64,000 bases of DNA from Paracoccus tibetensis (GCF_900102505.1 NZ_FMVT01000007.1:62001-126000), one strand, 5' to 3'; positions 1 through 9,286 are shown, counted from the first letter of the stretch. Translations and numbers: made by a program. The notes: a model not told the origin generated them from the letters alone.

Positions 1-41
1 TCCGCTGGAACCGGCGGCAAGAGGCGGCGCTGCCGGCCTGA
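1..41 (+). CDS. Possible C-terminal end of an upstream gene (partial)
   Basis: Reading from base 3, thirteen codons with G or C at almost every third position run to a TGA at 39-41 and give the tail RWNRRQEAALPA. This is compatible with the end of a gene that starts before the window and precedes xylulokinase in the same direction. Nothing in the tail identifies it. In related polyol loci a mannitol or sorbitol dehydrogenase is often found here, but that is only context. Confidence 0.3.
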   Translation, partial: RWNRRQEAALPA

Positions 42-69
42 TTGCGGTAACGCCGGACGTTGACCCCGC

Positions 70-98
70 ACCCGCCGTCGTCCAGAACGTCGGCGGGT
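70..98 (+). other. Stem-loop in the leader of xylulokinase
   Basis: ACCCGCCG at 70-77 pairs perfectly with CGGCGGGT at 91-98 across a 13-base loop. It lies between the end of the upstream reading frame and the xylB ribosome binding site (AGGGAGAA). With no T-tract after it, it is more likely an intercistronic mRNA structure than a terminator. Confidence 0.3.
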
Positions 99-113
99 GA
101 AGGGAGAACCGCC

Positions 114-1565
114 ATGAGCTTTCTGGGAATTGATCTGGGCACGTCCGGCCTGCGCGCGCTTCTGGTGGACGAGGGCGGGCGCCCCATCGGCTCGGCCGAG
201 GCGCATTACGAGGTCGCCCATCCCCATTCCGGCTGGTCCGAGCAGGACCCGGCCGACTGGATCGCGGCGCTGCAATCGGCCGCCCGCCAGCTCAAGGACC
301 GCCATCCCGAATTTGCAGCCTTGCGCGGCATCGGCGTCGCCGGACACATGCACGGCGCGACCCTGCTGGACGACGCCGACCGCGTGCTGCGCCCCTGCAT
401 CCTGTGGAACGACACCCGCTCTCATGCCGAGGCCGCCGCGCTGGACGCCCAGCCCCCGTTCCGCGCCCTGTCCGGCAACATCGTCTTTCCCGGCTTCACC
501 GCGCCCAAGCTGGCCTGGGTCGCCGCGCATGAGCCAGAGGTCTACGGTAAGATCGCCAAGGTCCTGCTGCCCGCCGCCTACCTGAACCTGTGGCTGACGG
601 GCGAGCATGTCTCGGACATGTCCGACGCCTCGGGCACCGCCTGGCTGGACGTCGCGGCCCGCGACTGGTCGCCCGAGCTGCTGGCTGCCGGCAGCATGCG
701 CGCGGACCAGATGCCGCGGCTGGTCGAGGGCAGCGCCCCGGCCGGGCAGCTGCGCGCCGATCTGGCCGCCGAGTGGGGGCTGTCGCAGCCGGTGGTCGTG
801 GCGGGCGGGGCCGGCGACAATGCCGCGGCCGCCTGCGGCATCGGCGCGATGGCCGAGGGGCAGGGCTTCGTCTCGCTCGGCACCTCGGGCGTGCTGCTGG
901 CGGCGCGGGACGGCTTCCGCCCGGCGCCCGAGACCGCGCTGCACAGTTTCTGCCACGCCGTGCCGGACCGCTGGTACCAGATGGGCGTGATGCTGTCGGC
1001 GACGGACAGCATGAACTGGCTGGGCCGCATCACCGGCGCCAAACCGGCCGAGCTGGCCGCCGCGGTCGAAGGCCCGCTGCAGGCGCCGGGGCCGGTGCGT
1101 TTCCTGCCCTACCTGTCAGGCGAGCGGACGCCCCACAACGACCCGAAGATCCGCGGCAGCCTGACGGGCCTCGCCGCAGCCACGGGGCGCGAGGACCTGA
1201 CTCGCGCCGTCATGGAGGGCGTCGCCTTCGGCCTGCGCGACAGCTTCGAGGCGCTGCGCGCGACCGGCGCCGAGCTGCCCGAGCTGATGGCCATCGGCGG
1301 GGGCGCCCGCTCGCGCTACTGGCTGCAGGTGATCGCGACGGTGCTTGACATCACGCTGGCCCTGCCCGCGGACGGCGAGTTCGGCGCGGCGCTCGGCGCG
1401 GCGCGGCTTGGCATGCTCGCCGCCGGCGCCGGCAGGCCGGAGGATGTGATGTCCACCCCCGCCATCGGCAATCGCATCGTGCCCGTGGCCGAATCCCGCG
1501 CGGCATTTGACAATGCTTATCGCGCGTGGCGTGCGACATATCCGGCAATTCGCGCAATACAGTAG
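114..1565 (+). CDS. xylB: Xylulokinase
   Basis: FGGY-family carbohydrate kinase that phosphorylates D-xylulose to xylulose 5-phosphate for the pentose phosphate pathway. The N-terminal phosphate-binding motif GIDLGTSGLRALLV, the GHMHG segment, the internal SLGTSGVLL motif and the C-terminal GGGARSRYWLQ motif are all present. From the ATG at 114 the protein is 483 aa, the usual xylulokinase length. An in-frame ATG at 60 would add 18 residues lacking family similarity, whereas 114 follows the AGGGAGAA binding site. The gene probably ends a polyol or pentose operon that begins left of the window. D-xylulose is also the product of arabitol and xylitol dehydrogenases, so the substrate source cannot be told from here. 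Confidence 0.92.
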   Translation: MSFLGIDLGTSGLRALLVDEGGRPIGSAEAHYEVAHPHSGWSEQDPADWIAALQSAARQLKDRHPEFAALRGIGVAGHMHGATLLDDADRVLRPCILWNDTRSHAEAAALDAQPPFRALSGNIVFPGFTAPKLAWVAAHEPEVYGKIAKVLLPAAYLNLWLTGEHVSDMSDASGTAWLDVAARDWSPELLAAGSMRADQMPRLVEGSAPAGQLRADLAAEWGLSQPVVVAGGAGDNAAAACGIGAMAEGQGFVSLGTSGVLLAARDGFRPAPETALHSFCHAVPDRWYQMGVMLSATDSMNWLGRITGAKPAELAAAVEGPLQAPGPVRFLPYLSGERTPHNDPKIRGSLTGLAAATGREDLTRAVMEGVAFGLRDSFEALRATGAELPELMAIGGGARSRYWLQVIATVLDITLALPADGEFGAALGAARLGMLAAGAGRPEDVMSTPAIGNRIVPVAESRAAFDNAYRAWRATYPAIRAIQ

Positions 1566-1673
1566 CGCAATCTTGTCCAATTCGACGCAGATCGGCGTTT
1601 TCCACCGCCCGGAGCCCCATTTTCACCAAGCTATGAACAAGATATGAACGATGTGTCGCCTTGATGACGTGCA

Positions 1674-1689
1674 AACGGCAGCTGCCGTT
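1674..1689. promoter_or_regulatory. 16-bp perfect palindrome in the 1566-1750 intergenic region
   Basis: AACGGCAGCTGCCGTT is a perfect 16-bp palindrome in the 185-bp gap between xylulokinase and the next small gene, 61 bases upstream of that gene's start. It could be an operator for a dimeric regulator. The rest of the gap shows no clear gene or terminator. Function is inferred only from symmetry and location. Confidence 0.35.
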
Positions 1690-1750
1690 GCATGATGGTC
1701 AAGCGCGGCGCATCTTCGGATGCTGCACCCCTTGCTCGAGGAGCCAAGAC

Positions 1751-1963
1751 ATGCAGATGAGGCCAGTCCCCAAGAATCCCCCGGTCGCGGAGTTCAGCCG
1801 CGACATGGTCGAGACGATGATGACCTATTTCGAGGCCTATGCCGACGAGGGCGTCCTGAAGGTCGAGGTGACCTCGTGGGGCCTGTGGCTGCCCAACAAG
1901 GTGACCGGCGGCCGCCAGTTTCTGGGCCTCGCGCGGATGCCGGAAGACACGCCCCGCCAGTAA
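1751..1963 (+). CDS. Small protein of unknown function (70 aa)
   Basis: A 70-residue soluble protein with no signal peptide or membrane segment. The ATG at 1751 follows GAGGAG by 7 bases. The open frame extends upstream, but those residues (cysteine- and arginine-rich) look non-coding. The C-terminal half contains a compact motif, VTSWGLWLPNKVTGGRQFLG, that looks like a folded mini-domain. I do not recognise the family. It stands alone between xylB and a convergent two-component pair, with about 80 bp of empty sequence after it. Confidence 0.6.
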   Translation: MQMRPVPKNPPVAEFSRDMVETMMTYFEAYADEGVLKVEVTSWGLWLPNKVTGGRQFLGLARMPEDTPRQ

Positions 1964-2043
1964 GGCCGCCCGGACCCCACCGCCTGACTTGCCGCCCCGA
2001 GGGGGGCCGGCGCGATCAGACACGCGCGCTCAGGCAGGCGCAT

Positions 2044-2400
2044 TCATGCGGGCGCGGCGCCGATCAGGCGATCTATATGCGCCCCGATCTGCTGCGCGTC
2101 ATAAGGCTTCTGGATGACCGGCGCCGTCCTGCCCCATCCGGCAAGACCCGCCTCTCCGTAGCCGCTTGCAAAGACGAACGGGATCCCCCGCTGATCGAGA
2201 CAATCCGCCACGGGGAAAGACTTCTCTCCCGCCAGGTTGATGTCAAGGATCGCCAGGTCGATCATCTCCTTCTGCGCCGCCTCGAGCGCGGGGCCGAGCC
2301 GCATGAGCGGCTTCAGCGGATGGTGTCCCAGGTCGCTGACGATGTCCGAGAGCAGCATCGCCACGAGCATCTCGTCCTCGACGATCAGGATCCGTGCCAT
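2044..2400 (-). CDS. Single-domain response regulator
   Basis: A stand-alone receiver domain of 118 aa. The acidic pair is E8-D9, the phospho-acceptor is D53 (AILDINLAG), the conserved switch serine is S79 (FASGYG) and the conserved lysine is K98 (VIQKPY). There is no output domain, so it acts by protein contact or as a phosphate sink. It starts four bases after the stop of the upstream HWE-type kinase gene and is surely co-transcribed with it. Receivers of this FASGYG type commonly pair with HWE or HisKA_2 kinases in alphaproteobacteria. The downstream partner is not visible here. Confidence 0.88.
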   Translation of the reverse strand: MARILIVEDEMLVAMLLSDIVSDLGHHPLKPLMRLGPALEAAQKEMIDLAILDINLAGEKSFPVADCLDQRGIPFVFASGYGEAGLAGWGRTAPVIQKPYDAQQIGAHIDRLIGAAPA

Positions 2401-2404
2401 CGCC

Positions 2405-3904
2405 TCAGTCCAGGATCGGACGGTCGCAAAGCGCGGCCGTGGTCGTGATCAGGTGGAAGGCCAGGCCCTCGGGGCGCAGGTCGATCTCGGCCGTGCCGTT
2501 CAGTTGCTGCGGCAGGACCTGCAGGATCAGGCGCGAGCCGAAGCCCCGCCGGCCGTAGGGCGCGGCCGTCGGGCCGCCGCGCTCGATCCAGTCCATCATG
2601 AAGGCGCCCTCGGGGCCGACCCGCCAGCCCAGATCGACCTGCCCGCCCGGCGCCGCAAGGGCGCCGTACTTCACCGCGTTCGTGCCCAGCTCGTGCAGGG
2701 CCAGCGCCAGGGACAGCGCCGCCTGCGGGCCGATCTGCATGTCGGGCCCGGTGACGCGGACGGCGTCGTCGCCCGGAACACGGAACGGCGCGACCGCCGC
2801 ATCGACCATCGCGCGCAGGCGCACGCCGGTCCAGTTCTCGCGCGTCAGGACGTTGTGGGCGGCCGAAAGCGCCATGATCCGCGCCGTGATCGCGCGCGAG
2901 GCCTCGGCCGGGTCGGGCGTGCTGCGCAGCGTCTGGCTGACGATCGACTGCACCGAGGACAGCGTGTTCTTCACCCGGTGGTTCAGCTCGTTGATCAGCA
3001 GCGCCTGCCGGTCCTCGGCGCGGACCCGTTCGGTGACGTCCGAGCCCTGGATGAAGATGTGCGAGACCTCGCCGGCCTCGTCGCGGATCGGCTGGAACAC
3101 GAAGTCGAGGATGCGCTCGTCCAGCGCGCCGTCACTGGCGCGCCGCAGCATCACCCGCTCGGCGTTGCGGCGGTGGACGGTGCCGGTGGCGCGCACATGG
3201 TCCAGCACGTCCAGATAGCCCTGCTCGACCACCTCGGGCAGCGACTCCTCGACGGTCTTGCCGATGGGGTCCTCGCGCGCGCCGACCAGCCGCAGGTAGC
3301 CGGGATTTGCCAGCTCGAAGCGGTGCTCGGGCCCGCCGACCATCGCCATGAAGGTCGGCGCCTGCTCGAAGAGGGTCTGGAGGCGCTCGAACTCCTGCCG
3401 GTTGCGCCGCTCGGCCAGCACGCGCTCGGTCGTCTCGGCCAGGATGGCGATCACGCCGGCAGGCTTGCCCGACTCGTCGAGGATCGGGGAATAGTCGAGG
3501 TTCATCCAGACCTGCTCGGCGTAGCCCTTGCGGTAGAGCGTCAGCTCCTGGTCGCGATAGGCCAGCGTGCGGCCCGACAGGCCGACCTTCATGACGTTGT
3601 CGTTGAAATCCGCCGCCTCGGGCCAGCCCTCGCGCACGTTCGAGCCGAAGAGCCCCGGATGGCGCGGCCCGGCGAACAGCGAATAGGGGTCGTTGTAGAT
3701 CATCACGCCGGACGGGCCCCAGAGCATCACGATGGGCACTGGGCTCTGGAGCAGCAGGGCCGCCGCGTTCCGCAGCACGGCCGGCCAGGTCTCGACCCGG
3801 CCGAGCGGGGTCTGCGACCAGTCGAACTCGCGCAGCAGCCGCGCGCAATCGCCGTCATGGCCGATGAAGGCAAAGGGGTCGTGGGGCTGGCAAGCCTGGG
3901 TCAT
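2405..3904 (-). CDS. HWE-family PAS sensor histidine kinase
   Basis: Cytoplasmic sensor kinase of 499 aa with no membrane segment. An N-terminal PAS-like region (about residues 30-165) is followed by a second PAS domain with PAC motif (about 180-295). The kinase core has the HWE signature: phospho-accepting H309 in NELNHRVKNTL, an N-box with His (LHELGTNAVKYGAL) and the Trp-Glu motif in WIERGG. Kinases of this type often sense light, oxygen or redox state and feed general stress signalling, but no cofactor-binding cysteine such as a LOV motif is evident, so the signal is unknown. It is the first gene of a two-gene unit with the single-domain receiver at 2044-2400. Confidence 0.9.
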   Translation of the reverse strand: MTQACQPHDPFAFIGHDGDCARLLREFDWSQTPLGRVETWPAVLRNAAALLLQSPVPIVMLWGPSGVMIYNDPYSLFAGPRHPGLFGSNVREGWPEAADFNDNVMKVGLSGRTLAYRDQELTLYRKGYAEQVWMNLDYSPILDESGKPAGVIAILAETTERVLAERRNRQEFERLQTLFEQAPTFMAMVGGPEHRFELANPGYLRLVGAREDPIGKTVEESLPEVVEQGYLDVLDHVRATGTVHRRNAERVMLRRASDGALDERILDFVFQPIRDEAGEVSHIFIQGSDVTERVRAEDRQALLINELNHRVKNTLSSVQSIVSQTLRSTPDPAEASRAITARIMALSAAHNVLTRENWTGVRLRAMVDAAVAPFRVPGDDAVRVTGPDMQIGPQAALSLALALHELGTNAVKYGALAAPGGQVDLGWRVGPEGAFMMDWIERGGPTAAPYGRRGFGSRLILQVLPQQLNGTAEIDLRPEGLAFHLITTTAALCDRPILD

Positions 3905-3932
3905 GTCGGCTCCGCCGGTTTTTCTTCACCTA

Positions 3933-3962
3933 GCGGGAATGAGTGACGTCGGTCAATCCCGC
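3933..3962 (-). terminator. Possible terminator after the peptide ABC operon
   Basis: GCGGGA at 3933-3938 pairs with TCCCGC at 3957-3962, with further inner TGA/TCA pairing. It lies 37 bases beyond the stop of the last ABC gene on the minus strand and just before the sensor kinase start. No T-tract follows on the minus strand, so the call is weak. Confidence 0.35.
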
Positions 3963-3998
3963 CGCAGGTCGCATCGCGGTGATATGAAGCCAGATGGG

Positions 3999-4742
<744 letters not shown>

Positions 4743-4815
4743 GGGGGGGACCGCCGCAGCGCGGGTTTGGCACCCCGGCACCCCCGCAGGGTATTTGCGC
4801 AACGAAGAAGGGGCA
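4743..4815 (-). repeat. Intercistronic spacer resembling a dispersed extragenic element
   Basis: Within an operon whose other permease and ATPase genes overlap by 4 bp, this 73-bp spacer separates the two ATPase genes. On the minus strand it contains TTGCGCAAATACCCTGCGG, followed by a run of GGGGT/GGGGT repeats. From general familiarity with Rhodobacteraceae genomes, AAATACCC-type blocks next to G-rich tracts recur between genes. I cannot confirm other copies from this window. Confidence 0.3.
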
Positions 4816-5700
4816 TCAAAGGCCTCCGGGCAGGTCGGTGTCGGCGCGGGCGGCGGCGGGGTCCGGCTCGCGCCAGGCCTCGTCGCGCTGGAGCACCGCG
4901 AGCCGGTCCACCGGCGCATCGAGGCGCGGCAGGCTGTTCAGGAGGCCGCGCGTATAGGGGTGGCGGGCCTGGTGCAGCTCGCGCGCGGGCAGGGTTTCCA
5001 CGACGCGGCCGGCATACATGATCAGCACCCGGTCGCAGAAGCGCGAGACGAGGTTCAGGTCGTGGCTGATGAAGATCAGCCCCATGCCGCGGTCCTTGAC
5101 GAGGTTGTCCATGATGCTGAGCACCTCGCCGCGGACCGAGACGTCCAGCGCGCTGGTCGGCTCGTCCGCGATCAGGATCTGGGGCCCTGGCGCCAGCATC
5201 ATCGCGATCATGATGCGCTGGCCCATCCCGCCCGAGACCTCGTGCGGGTAGGTGTCCATCACCCGCTCGGGCTCGCGGATCTGGACGGCGCGCAGCATCT
5301 CGAGCGCCTTCGCCCGCGCCTCGCCGCGGGGGGCGCGGGCGTGGAGGCGGTAGGCCTCGATGATCTGCTGGCCGACGGTCATCACCGGGTTGAGGCTGAA
5401 CTTGGGGTCCTGCATCACCATGCTGATCTGCCCGCCGCGGATGGCGCGCATCTGCCGCTCGGGCAGGTTCAGGATGGACCGGCCCTGCAGGGTCAGCGCG
5501 GCGGCCTCGACCCGGCCGGGCGGACGGACGAGGCCGAGGATCGCGCGGCCGGTCATGGACTTGCCGCTGCCTGACTCGCCGACGATGGCGAGGCGCTCGC
5601 GGCCCAAATCGAAGCTGAGGCCGCGGACGGCCTGGAACTCGCCCTGCCGGGTGGGGAAGGTGACGCGCAGGTCGCGGACCGAGAGGAGCGGCGCGGTCAT
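4816..5700 (-). CDS. Peptide/amine ABC transporter ATPase (DppD/OppD type)
   Basis: ATP-binding subunit of 294 aa with Walker A (GESGSGKSMT), Q-loop (VMQDPKFSLNPVM), signature (VSGGMGQRIMIAMML), Walker B (ILIADEPTSALD) and H-loop (FISHDLNL). The Met in place of Gln in the signature region (SGGMGQR) is seen in DppD-like proteins. The ATG at 5698-5700 overlaps the stop of the upstream permease in an ATGA arrangement, which fixes the start. With the second ATPase it would form the heterodimeric motor of the importer. Confidence 0.9.
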   Translation of the reverse strand: MTAPLLSVRDLRVTFPTRQGEFQAVRGLSFDLGRERLAIVGESGSGKSMTGRAILGLVRPPGRVEAAALTLQGRSILNLPERQMRAIRGGQISMVMQDPKFSLNPVMTVGQQIIEAYRLHARAPRGEARAKALEMLRAVQIREPERVMDTYPHEVSGGMGQRIMIAMMLAPGPQILIADEPTSALDVSVRGEVLSIMDNLVKDRGMGLIFISHDLNLVSRFCDRVLIMYAGRVVETLPARELHQARHPYTRGLLNSLPRLDAPVDRLAVLQRDEAWREPDPAAARADTDLPGGL

Positions 5701-6605
5701 GACTTGTCGCCCTTGGGGTCCAGCACGTCCCGCAGCCCGTCGCCCAGCAGGTTGAAGGCCATCGAGACGGTGAAGATCGCGAGGCCCGGCATCGCCGCCA
5801 CCCACCAGAAATCGAGGATATAAGCCCGCCCGTCCGAGATCATCGCCCCCCATTCCGGCAGCGGCGGCTGCGCCCCGAGGCCGAGAAAGCCGAGCCCCGC
5901 GGCCGAGAGGATGATGCCCGCCATGTCCAGCGCCACCCGCACGATCAGCGAGCTGACGCAGAGCGGCCAGATGTGCCGGATCAGCAGGCGCAGGCGGCTT
6001 GCGCCCTGCAGGCGGGCGGCGGCGATGAAGTCGGCGTTGCGGATGGTCAGCGTCTCGGCCCGCGCGAGGCGGGCATAGGGGGGCCAGGCAGTCAGCGCCA
6101 GCGCGAGCACCGCGTTGCCGATGCTGGGGCCGAGGGCGGCGACGAAAGCCAGCGCGAGGATCAGCTTGGGGAAGGCCAGGAAGATGTCGGTGATCCGCAT
6201 CAGGACCTGATCGACCCAGCCCCCCGCGAAGCCCGCGACCGTGCCGATGAAGAGGCCGATAATGGGGGCGATCAGCGCCACCGTGCCGACGATGAACAGG
6301 GTGATGCGCGAGCCGTGGATGAGGCGCGAGAGGATGTCGCGGCCAAGCGCGTCGGTGCCCAGCCAGTTGGCCGCCGAGGGTGGTTGCAGGCGGTTCGCGA
6401 GGTTCTGGGAATAGGGACTGTAGGGCGAGATCCAAGGCGCGAGGATCGCCATGCCGATCAACAGGATCAGGATGATCAGCCCCAGCATCGCCAGCTTGTT
6501 GGCGCGGAAGGTCAGCCAGCCTTGGTAGATCGCGCCGAGCCGCGCCTGCCGGCGGGTCTGCGGGGCATCGGACAACAGCCAGTCCCGGCGGGAGACGGCG
6601 CTCAT
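5697..6605 (-). CDS. Peptide ABC transporter permease (DppC type)
   Basis: Inner-membrane permease of 302 aa. A cytoplasmic N-terminal stretch is followed by a first membrane helix (LGLIILILLIGMAILAPW) and the OppC_N-type segment ending NWLGTDALGRDILSRL, a hallmark of DppC/OppC proteins. Five further helices follow, with an EAA-type loop (AETLTIRNADFIAAARLQGA) that contacts the ATPases. Both ends overlap neighbours by ATGA, showing translational coupling with DppB-type and DppD-type genes. Confidence 0.92.
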   Translation of the reverse strand: MSAVSRRDWLLSDAPQTRRQARLGAIYQGWLTFRANKLAMLGLIILILLIGMAILAPWISPYSPYSQNLANRLQPPSAANWLGTDALGRDILSRLIHGSRITLFIVGTVALIAPIIGLFIGTVAGFAGGWVDQVLMRITDIFLAFPKLILALAFVAALGPSIGNAVLALALTAWPPYARLARAETLTIRNADFIAAARLQGASRLRLLIRHIWPLCVSSLIVRVALDMAGIILSAAGLGFLGLGAQPPLPEWGAMISDGRAYILDFWWVAAMPGLAIFTVSMAFNLLGDGLRDVLDPKGDKS

Positions 6606-7615
6606 TTCGACCTCGGGTCGAGGAAGCGGTAGAGGATGTCGCTCAGCAGGTTCAGCACCACGAAACAGACGCCGACGACGACCGTGCCGCCGAGGACGGC
6701 GTTCATGTCTCCCGACAGCAGCCCGCGGGTGATGTAGCTGCCAAGGCCGGGCCAGCTGAAGATGATCTCGGTCAGGACCGAGCCCTCCAGCAGCGAGCCG
6801 AAGCTGAGGGCGATGACCGTCACCAGCGGGATGGCGATGTTGCGGAAGGCGTGGCGCCAGATCACGGCGTTCTCGGACAGGCCCTTGACGCGCGCGGTGG
6901 TGATATATTCGGCCGAGAGCTGCTCGAGCATGAAGCTGCGGGTCATACGGCTGATATAGGCCAGCGAGTAGTAGCCCAAGAGGCTCGCCGGCAGGATGAT
7001 GTGCGAAAACGCGTCGCGGAAGGCCGGCCAGTCGCGGGCCAGCGCGCTGTCCACGAGGATCATGCCGGTGACGTTCGGGACCATGCCGTCATAGATGATG
7101 CCCTGCCGGCCCGGCCCTCCGACCCATCCGAGGATGCCGTAGAAGACCAGAAGGCCCATCAGCCCCAGCCAGAAGATCGGCATCGAGTAGCCGACCAGCG
7201 CCACCACGCGGGCGATCTGGTCGATGACGCCGCCCTTCCGCGCCGCCGCGATGACGCCAAGCGGCACGCCGATCAGGACACCGATCAGCGTGCCGAGCGT
7301 CGCCAGCTCGAACGTGGCGGGGAAGACGCGGGCGATGTCCTGCGCGACGGGCTGGCCGGTCGAGATCGAGCGGCCGAAATCGCCCCGCAGCACGTCGCCG
7401 ACATAGCCGAGGAACTGCACGATCAGCGGCCGGTCGAGGCCCATCGCCCGATAGGCCGCGTCATACTGCGCCTGCGTGGCGCGGTCGCCGACGACCTTCA
7501 GCACCGGGTCGATCGGCATGACACGGCCGATGATGAAGGTCACCAGCAGAAGGCCCAGCAGCGTCAAGGCCAGCGACAGCAGCGTGCCGCCCACGCTGCG
7601 GGCGCGGCGGCGCAT
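6602..7615 (-). CDS. Peptide ABC transporter permease (DppB type)
   Basis: Inner-membrane permease with an N-terminal helix (LLSLALTLLGLLLVTFIIG), a periplasmic loop with MGLDRPLIVQFLGYVGDVLRG-like family sequence, and the EAA loop SAEYITTARVKGLSEN. Starts at TTG 7684 and ATG 7678 are also in frame, but the extra residues (AGGRPPGAAP) are encoded by a perfect 10-bp stem-loop. The ATG at 7615 gives 337 aa with the first helix near residue 10, as in the family, so I prefer it. The stop overlaps the DppC-type start. Confidence 0.88.
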   Translation of the reverse strand: MRRRARSVGGTLLSLALTLLGLLLVTFIIGRVMPIDPVLKVVGDRATQAQYDAAYRAMGLDRPLIVQFLGYVGDVLRGDFGRSISTGQPVAQDIARVFPATFELATLGTLIGVLIGVPLGVIAAARKGGVIDQIARVVALVGYSMPIFWLGLMGLLVFYGILGWVGGPGRQGIIYDGMVPNVTGMILVDSALARDWPAFRDAFSHIILPASLLGYYSLAYISRMTRSFMLEQLSAEYITTARVKGLSENAVIWRHAFRNIAIPLVTVIALSFGSLLEGSVLTEIIFSWPGLGSYITRGLLSGDMNAVLGGTVVVGVCFVVLNLLSDILYRFLDPRSK

Positions 7616-7640
7616 CAGCGCGCCGCGCGGCGAGGGGGCT

Positions 7641-7665
7641 GCGCCGGGGGGCCTGCCCCCGGCGC
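7641..7665 (-). other. Intercistronic stem-loop after the peptide-binding protein gene
   Basis: GCGCCGGGGG (7641-7650) pairs perfectly with CCCCCGGCGC (7656-7665) around a five-base loop, 23 bases downstream of the binding-protein stop on the minus strand. Such structures commonly protect or terminate part of the transcript so that the binding protein is made in excess of the membrane parts. No T-run follows, which favours mRNA stabilisation or partial attenuation. Confidence 0.55.
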
Positions 7666-7687
7666 TGTCGTCGGTCATGGCCAAGGC

Positions 7688-9286
7688 CTATTCGCCCTTG
7701 GTCACCTGGCGGTAGATGACCGAGGTCACCGCGCCGCCGCTGTACCAGTTCTGCACGTTCTCGCGCAGGCCGACCTGCTCGATGCGCTGAAACAGCGGCA
7801 CGATGGGTGCCTCGGCCTGATACCGGCGCTGGATCTCGCGGTACATCTCGGCCCGCGCCTCGGTGTCCTGCTCCAGCGTGGCGGCAACGGTGGCCTCGTT
7901 CATCTCGGCAGGCACCTCGTAGGCGTTGCGCCAGGCCAGAAGGCCGACCGCATTCGCCTCGTCGCTGTTGTCGGGGTTGTAGGCGAAGGTCGCCGCATTG
8001 GTGTTCGGGTCCGAGTAGTCGGGGCCCCATTCGCCCAGGAAGATCGGCACCTCGCGGGCGCGGTAGGCGTCCAGCACCTGCGCGCCGGTCATCTGCTCGA
8101 TGTTCAGCGTCAGGCCGGCCTCGGCCATGCTGGCCTGCAGGGTCTGCGCCACGTCGATATATTCTCGCAGATCGCGGACGCGGGTGGTGATGGTGCCGCC
8201 CTCGATGCCGGCATCGGCCAGAATCTGGCGCGCCTTCTCGACGTCGTAGGTCCAGGGCGTTTCTTCCAGAACGCCCAAATAGCCGAGCGGCAGGAAGCTC
8301 TGATGCGTCACGAACTGGCCCTGCAGGAAGCTGGAGGTGATGCCCTCGTAGTCGACCAGATGCTTCATCGCCTCGATCACGGCGGGGTTCGACAGCAGCT
8401 CGTCCTTCTGGTTCAGGCCCATGTAGAGGATGCGGCCGCGCGGCTCGTCCAGGATCTTCACGCCCTCGACGGCGCTGATCGACTGCACGTCGGTCGGGGT
8501 CATGTTGCGCGCCACGTCGATGTCGCCCTGCTCCAGCAGCAGCCGCTGCGCGCTGGACTCGGCGACGTTGCGGACGATCACGCGCTTCATCTCGGGCGCG
8601 CCCTGCCAGTACTCCTCATAGGCGGTCAGCTGCACCTGCTCGTTCGGGCGCCAGGCCGCCAGCACATAGGCGCCCGAGCCGGCCTCGTTGGTGGAGAGCC
8701 AGGCATTGCCCAGATCGCCGTCCTGCTCGTTCGCCATGACCGTTTCCTTGTCCACCACCGAGGCGATGTTGGCGGTCAGGCAGTTCAGCACGAAGGACTG
8801 CGCGTAGGGCTGATCGAGGCGCAGCGTCAGCGTGTTGCCCTCAAAGGTGATCATCTCCTCGACATTGTCGGGGGTGAAGCCGAACTGGGTCAGGATGAAG
8901 GCCGGGGTCTTGTCCAGCTTGACGGCGCGCTGCAGCGACCAGGCCGCATCCTCGGCGCGCAGCGGGTTGCCGGAATGGAAGGTCACGTCGTCGCGCAGGG
9001 TGAAGGTGATCGAGAGGCCGTCCTCGGCCACCTCCCAGCTGGTCGCGAGGCTGGGCTGGAAGCCGGCATCCGGGTCCAGCGGGTCGAAATCGACCAGCCG
9101 GTCATAGGTGTTGTTGTTCACGTCGTTGCCCGAGAACTCAAAGCTCTGCGCCGGGTCCAGGCTGATGATGTCGTCGATGGTGTGCGCGACGACCAGCGTG
9201 TCGGCCGGGGTCTCGGCATGAGCGGCCGGGGCAAGGGCCAGCGCCGAGGCCAGAAGAAGCGCACGCGAGGAGATACGGATTGTCAT
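7688..9286 (-). CDS. Family 5 extracellular solute-binding protein (peptide/amine ABC importer)
   Basis: Periplasmic binding protein of 532 aa. A clear signal peptide (ISSRALLLASALALAPAAHA) is followed by the SBP_bac_5 fold: LVVAHTIDDIISLDPAQSFE near the N-terminus and LRDDVTFHSGNPLRAEDAAW, the family signature, around residue 95. It is the first gene of a five-gene importer (binding protein, DppB, DppC, DppD, DppF types). The family takes peptides, but also nickel, glycosides, polyamines and gamma-glutamyl compounds. Because the divergent operon encodes a gamma-glutamylation route, an amine, amino alcohol or gamma-glutamyl conjugate is a reasonable inferred substrate. The start at 9286 places the signal peptide at the N-terminus; upstream in-frame sequence has no protein character. 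Confidence 0.9.
   Translation of the reverse strand: MTIRISSRALLLASALALAPAAHAETPADTLVVAHTIDDIISLDPAQSFEFSGNDVNNNTYDRLVDFDPLDPDAGFQPSLATSWEVAEDGLSITFTLRDDVTFHSGNPLRAEDAAWSLQRAVKLDKTPAFILTQFGFTPDNVEEMITFEGNTLTLRLDQPYAQSFVLNCLTANIASVVDKETVMANEQDGDLGNAWLSTNEAGSGAYVLAAWRPNEQVQLTAYEEYWQGAPEMKRVIVRNVAESSAQRLLLEQGDIDVARNMTPTDVQSISAVEGVKILDEPRGRILYMGLNQKDELLSNPAVIEAMKHLVDYEGITSSFLQGQFVTHQSFLPLGYLGVLEETPWTYDVEKARQILADAGIEGGTITTRVRDLREYIDVAQTLQASMAEAGLTLNIEQMTGAQVLDAYRAREVPIFLGEWGPDYSDPNTNAATFAYNPDNSDEANAVGLLAWRNAYEVPAEMNEATVAATLEQDTEARAEMYREIQRRYQAEAPIVPLFQRIEQVGLRENVQNWYSGGAVTSVIYRQVTKGE

Noticed and set aside
4743..4919. Upstream in-frame extension of the DppF-type ATPase
   Set aside because: The extra 59 residues overlap the preceding ATPase gene and are Pro/Thr-rich without family similarity.
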